A DNA stretch of 64,000 nucleotides from Aurantimicrobium minutum. GTDB lineage: Bacteria > Actinomycetota > Actinomycetes > Actinomycetales > Microbacteriaceae. The stretch is from the NCBI RefSeq assembly GCF_029892845.1, contig NZ_JARXVT010000001.1:1-64000 (forward strand). Direction: 5' to 3'. Positions within the stretch are counted from its first letter, which is position 1. Every line of letters starts with the position of its first letter. The notes under the pieces are model-generated. The model was not told where the DNA came from, searched no databases, and was given only the letters and a program-made list of their open reading frames with translations. The position numbers were made by a program, and so were the translations under genes. Below, piece after piece: positions 62,462 through 64,000 of the stretch.

Positions 62462-63169
62462 ATGAAAGCCCTCGTTATTCAGCACGACCACGTCAGCCCC
62501 ACTGGACCCGTCGGTCGCAGACTCGAACACCATGGCTTCGATATCACTGAGTTCCTTGTTGTTCCTGAAGACAAGTTCTCAACCCCCAACATCACGGTTG
62601 AGTTTCCCAACTTTGATGACTTCGATCTCATCGTTCCTCTCGGTGCTCCCTGGGGTGCCTGGGATAACGATTGCATTGGTAATTGGCTAGAGCCAGAACT
62701 CGAGCTTGTAAAGAGTGCTGTCTCAGCAGGCAAGCCCGTTTTGGGGATCTGTTTCGGCGGTCAGCTCATTGCCCGCGCCATGGGTGGAACCGTGGGCCGT
62801 GCTCCTCAGTTCGAAATTGGATGGACCACAATCTGGAGCGATCGACCAGAGTTGGTCCCCAACGGTCCTTGGTTCCAATTTCACTACGACCGGTTCACTG
62901 TCCCACCGGGAGCTGTTGAGATTGCGCGCAATCCAGCTGCTCCCCAAGCTTTCACCATCAACAAAACCTTGGGTGTCCAATTCCATCCCGAGTTAGAGGC
63001 ACCAGGTCTCAAGGGCTGGCTGGACTGGGGCGGAGCTGGAAAAGTCCGAGAAGCCGGGCTAGATCCAGAGATCATGATGGCTCAAACCCGCGCGGAAGAT
63101 CCGGCAGCAGAACAGCGCACCTATGCCCTCGTTGATGCCTATCTCAAAGGCATCGCCGGACTTATTTAG
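62462..63169 (+). CDS. Class I glutamine amidotransferase-like protein 1
   Basis: The 235-residue stand-alone GATase1 domain has nucleophile Cys97 in LGICFGGQLIARAMGG and the His175/Glu177 pair in VQFHPELEAPG. The triad is complete. AAGGAG 8 bp before the ATG at 62462 decides the start. There is no fused synthetase domain. In amine-utilisation clusters such proteins (PuuD-like in function, GMP synthase-like in sequence) cleave the gamma-glutamyl bond of the intermediate. It is divergent from the GS-like gene, and its 3' end overlaps the next gene by 8 bp, tail to tail. Confidence 0.87.
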   Translation: MKALVIQHDHVSPTGPVGRRLEHHGFDITEFLVVPEDKFSTPNITVEFPNFDDFDLIVPLGAPWGAWDNDCIGNWLEPELELVKSAVSAGKPVLGICFGGQLIARAMGGTVGRAPQFEIGWTTIWSDRPELVPNGPWFQFHYDRFTVPPGAVEIARNPAAPQAFTINKTLGVQFHPELEAPGLKGWLDWGGAGKVREAGLDPEIMMAQTRAEDPAAEQRTYALVDAYLKGIAGLI

Positions 63170-63890
63170 CCGCGAATGCTTTTACTTGCTCTGCAAACGC
63201 AGTAGCAGTGACATGTGCCTGTCGGCGATACTCCAGGAAGTTCTCGTGGCTAAGGCGCATCTGCTCCTCCACATCGATACCTTCCTTTTCAAAGTACTTG
63301 CGGTAGGTCGTGAGCCACGCGAGTTGCTGATTCAGTCCTACCTCGAGGTGGAACTGAGTAGCCCATGCTGCTGAGCCCACTCGATACGCCTCAATGATGC
63401 CGTTGGTCTCCCCGAGGAGAGTCGCTGACTCGGGCAGCTCATAGCTGTCGTAGTGGAAGTGGAAACCTTTGAGCCCGGAGCTGATCTGCGAGAAGACAGG
63501 ATCTTCTTTGGCTTCGGGTTTCATCTCTACCTCTGTCCAGCCCAGTTCGGGAACAGGAGATGGTTTGAAATCTGCCCCAGCGACTGCAGCAAGAATCTGA
63601 GAGCCGAAGCAAAGCCCAAAGAACGGAGTCTCGGTCTCCAGTGCGTATTCGACAATCTTGCGCTCGTAAGGCATCCACTCAGTGGTGTCTTCGTCCAAAA
63701 TTCCGTTGTGGGCTCCGAGAGAAATAATCCCAGAGTATTTGGACAGCTCATCAAGAGGTGGTCGTGAATCAAAGTCTTTGGCGGCATCCCACGTTTCGAG
63801 GTAAACGCCCGCTTCTGCCATGGGGACAGCAAATTCGTTGAGGTTGTCATCGACGTCGTGAACAATCACGAGAACGCGGGGAGCAGTCAT
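63162..63890 (-). CDS. Class I glutamine amidotransferase-like protein 2
   Basis: The 242-residue GATase1-domain protein has nucleophile Cys94 in FGLCFGSQILAAVAG and His182/Glu184 in TQFHLEV, where the usual Pro is Leu. It shares the FHYDSY segment style with the neighbouring paralogue (FHYDRF) but is only distantly similar. The ATG at 63890 is preferred. A GTG two codons upstream (63896) is equally possible, since neither has a clear ribosome binding site. A second amidotransferase in the same module may act on a different gamma-glutamyl compound. Confidence 0.85.
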   Translation of the reverse strand: MTAPRVLVIVHDVDDNLNEFAVPMAEAGVYLETWDAAKDFDSRPPLDELSKYSGIISLGAHNGILDEDTTEWMPYERKIVEYALETETPFFGLCFGSQILAAVAGADFKPSPVPELGWTEVEMKPEAKEDPVFSQISSGLKGFHFHYDSYELPESATLLGETNGIIEAYRVGSAAWATQFHLEVGLNQQLAWLTTYRKYFEKEGIDVEEQMRLSHENFLEYRRQAHVTATAFAEQVKAFAAK

Positions 63891-63935
63891 AAGCACCAGC
63901 CTAAGTCAGTGTTCCAGTTTGTCTAGAGGAAATTA

Positions 63936-63966
63936 AGCTGTGCTCCCACGATGTGGGAGCACAGCT
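63936..63966 (-). terminator. Perfect hairpin at the right end, probable terminator
   Basis: Arms 63936-63949 (AGCTGTGCTCCCAC) and 63953-63966 are perfectly complementary over 14 bp. On the reverse strand it is followed by TTAATTT, so it could end a gene entering from the right edge. That gene is not visible enough to call. Confidence 0.6.
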
Positions 63967-64000
63967 AGTGGAGGCCAGATGAGGGTGAGACGTCCCTCAT

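Noticed and set aside
63965-64000. C-terminus of a gene entering from the right on the reverse strand
   Set aside because: A stop codon precedes the hairpin in one frame, but only about 11 codons are visible and nothing is recognisable.

Overview
The window looks like the chromosome of a small-genome actinobacterium, most likely an aquatic member of the Microbacteriaceae (Rhodoluna/Aurantimicrobium-like). That placement is inference. It rests on moderate G+C, very short intergenic gaps, GTG/TTG starts, a monomeric NADP-isocitrate dehydrogenase, a class I fumarase, a heliorhodopsin and surface proteins ending in LAxTG-type anchors. No rRNA or other decisive marker gene is present.

Layout. 1-955: the 5' part of an IS481-family transposase runs off the left edge and is followed by short direct repeats and a terminator. 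956-4798: a secreted, wall-anchored beta-helix-like protein and a response regulator/membrane histidine kinase pair in one transcriptional unit. 4932-15428: housekeeping genes, namely monomeric icd, a B3/B4-domain protein, an AlkD-like protein, a BadF/BcrA-type kinase, a YtcJ-type amidohydrolase, an inositol-monophosphatase-family enzyme, an M23 peptidase and a GH13 alpha-glucosidase. 15570-15767: tRNA-Thr(GGT) and tRNA-Met(CAT). 15769-18756: a 3-kb insertion bounded by a 43-bp imperfect duplication of the 3' half of tRNA-Met. It carries an intact IS3-family element and a secreted YVTN beta-propeller protein. 18811-23772: a heliorhodopsin, divergent from a CASTOR/POLLUX-type channel and an amidase.

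23971-49689 is the dominant feature. It is one uninterrupted 25.7-kb gene for a secreted protein of about 8,570 residues. The order is signal peptide, about 18 SwmB-like repeats, a spacer with a GEVED domain, 54 CshA-type fibril repeats and a C-terminal membrane anchor. The central CshA repeats form higher-order cassettes of four repeats (about 1.3 kb), eight in a row. A small membrane protein follows it.

50484-58330: a heterodimeric ABC exporter with one degenerate ATP site, a PLP decarboxylase, a quinone oxidoreductase and class I fumarase. 58400-63890: an amino-acid/amine permease, an acetoacetate-decarboxylase-family enzyme, a glutamine-synthetase-like ligase and two class I glutamine amidotransferases. 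This resembles a gamma-glutamyl-amine utilisation module. Both of its divergent promoter regions carry the same palindrome, ATCGTT-N8-AACGA(T/A), which suggests one regulator.

The recurring theme is the cell surface: three large secreted or anchored proteins, a two-component system next to one of them, and an unusually large fibril protein with strictly paired cysteines. All function calls come from reading motifs by eye. No database search was possible.
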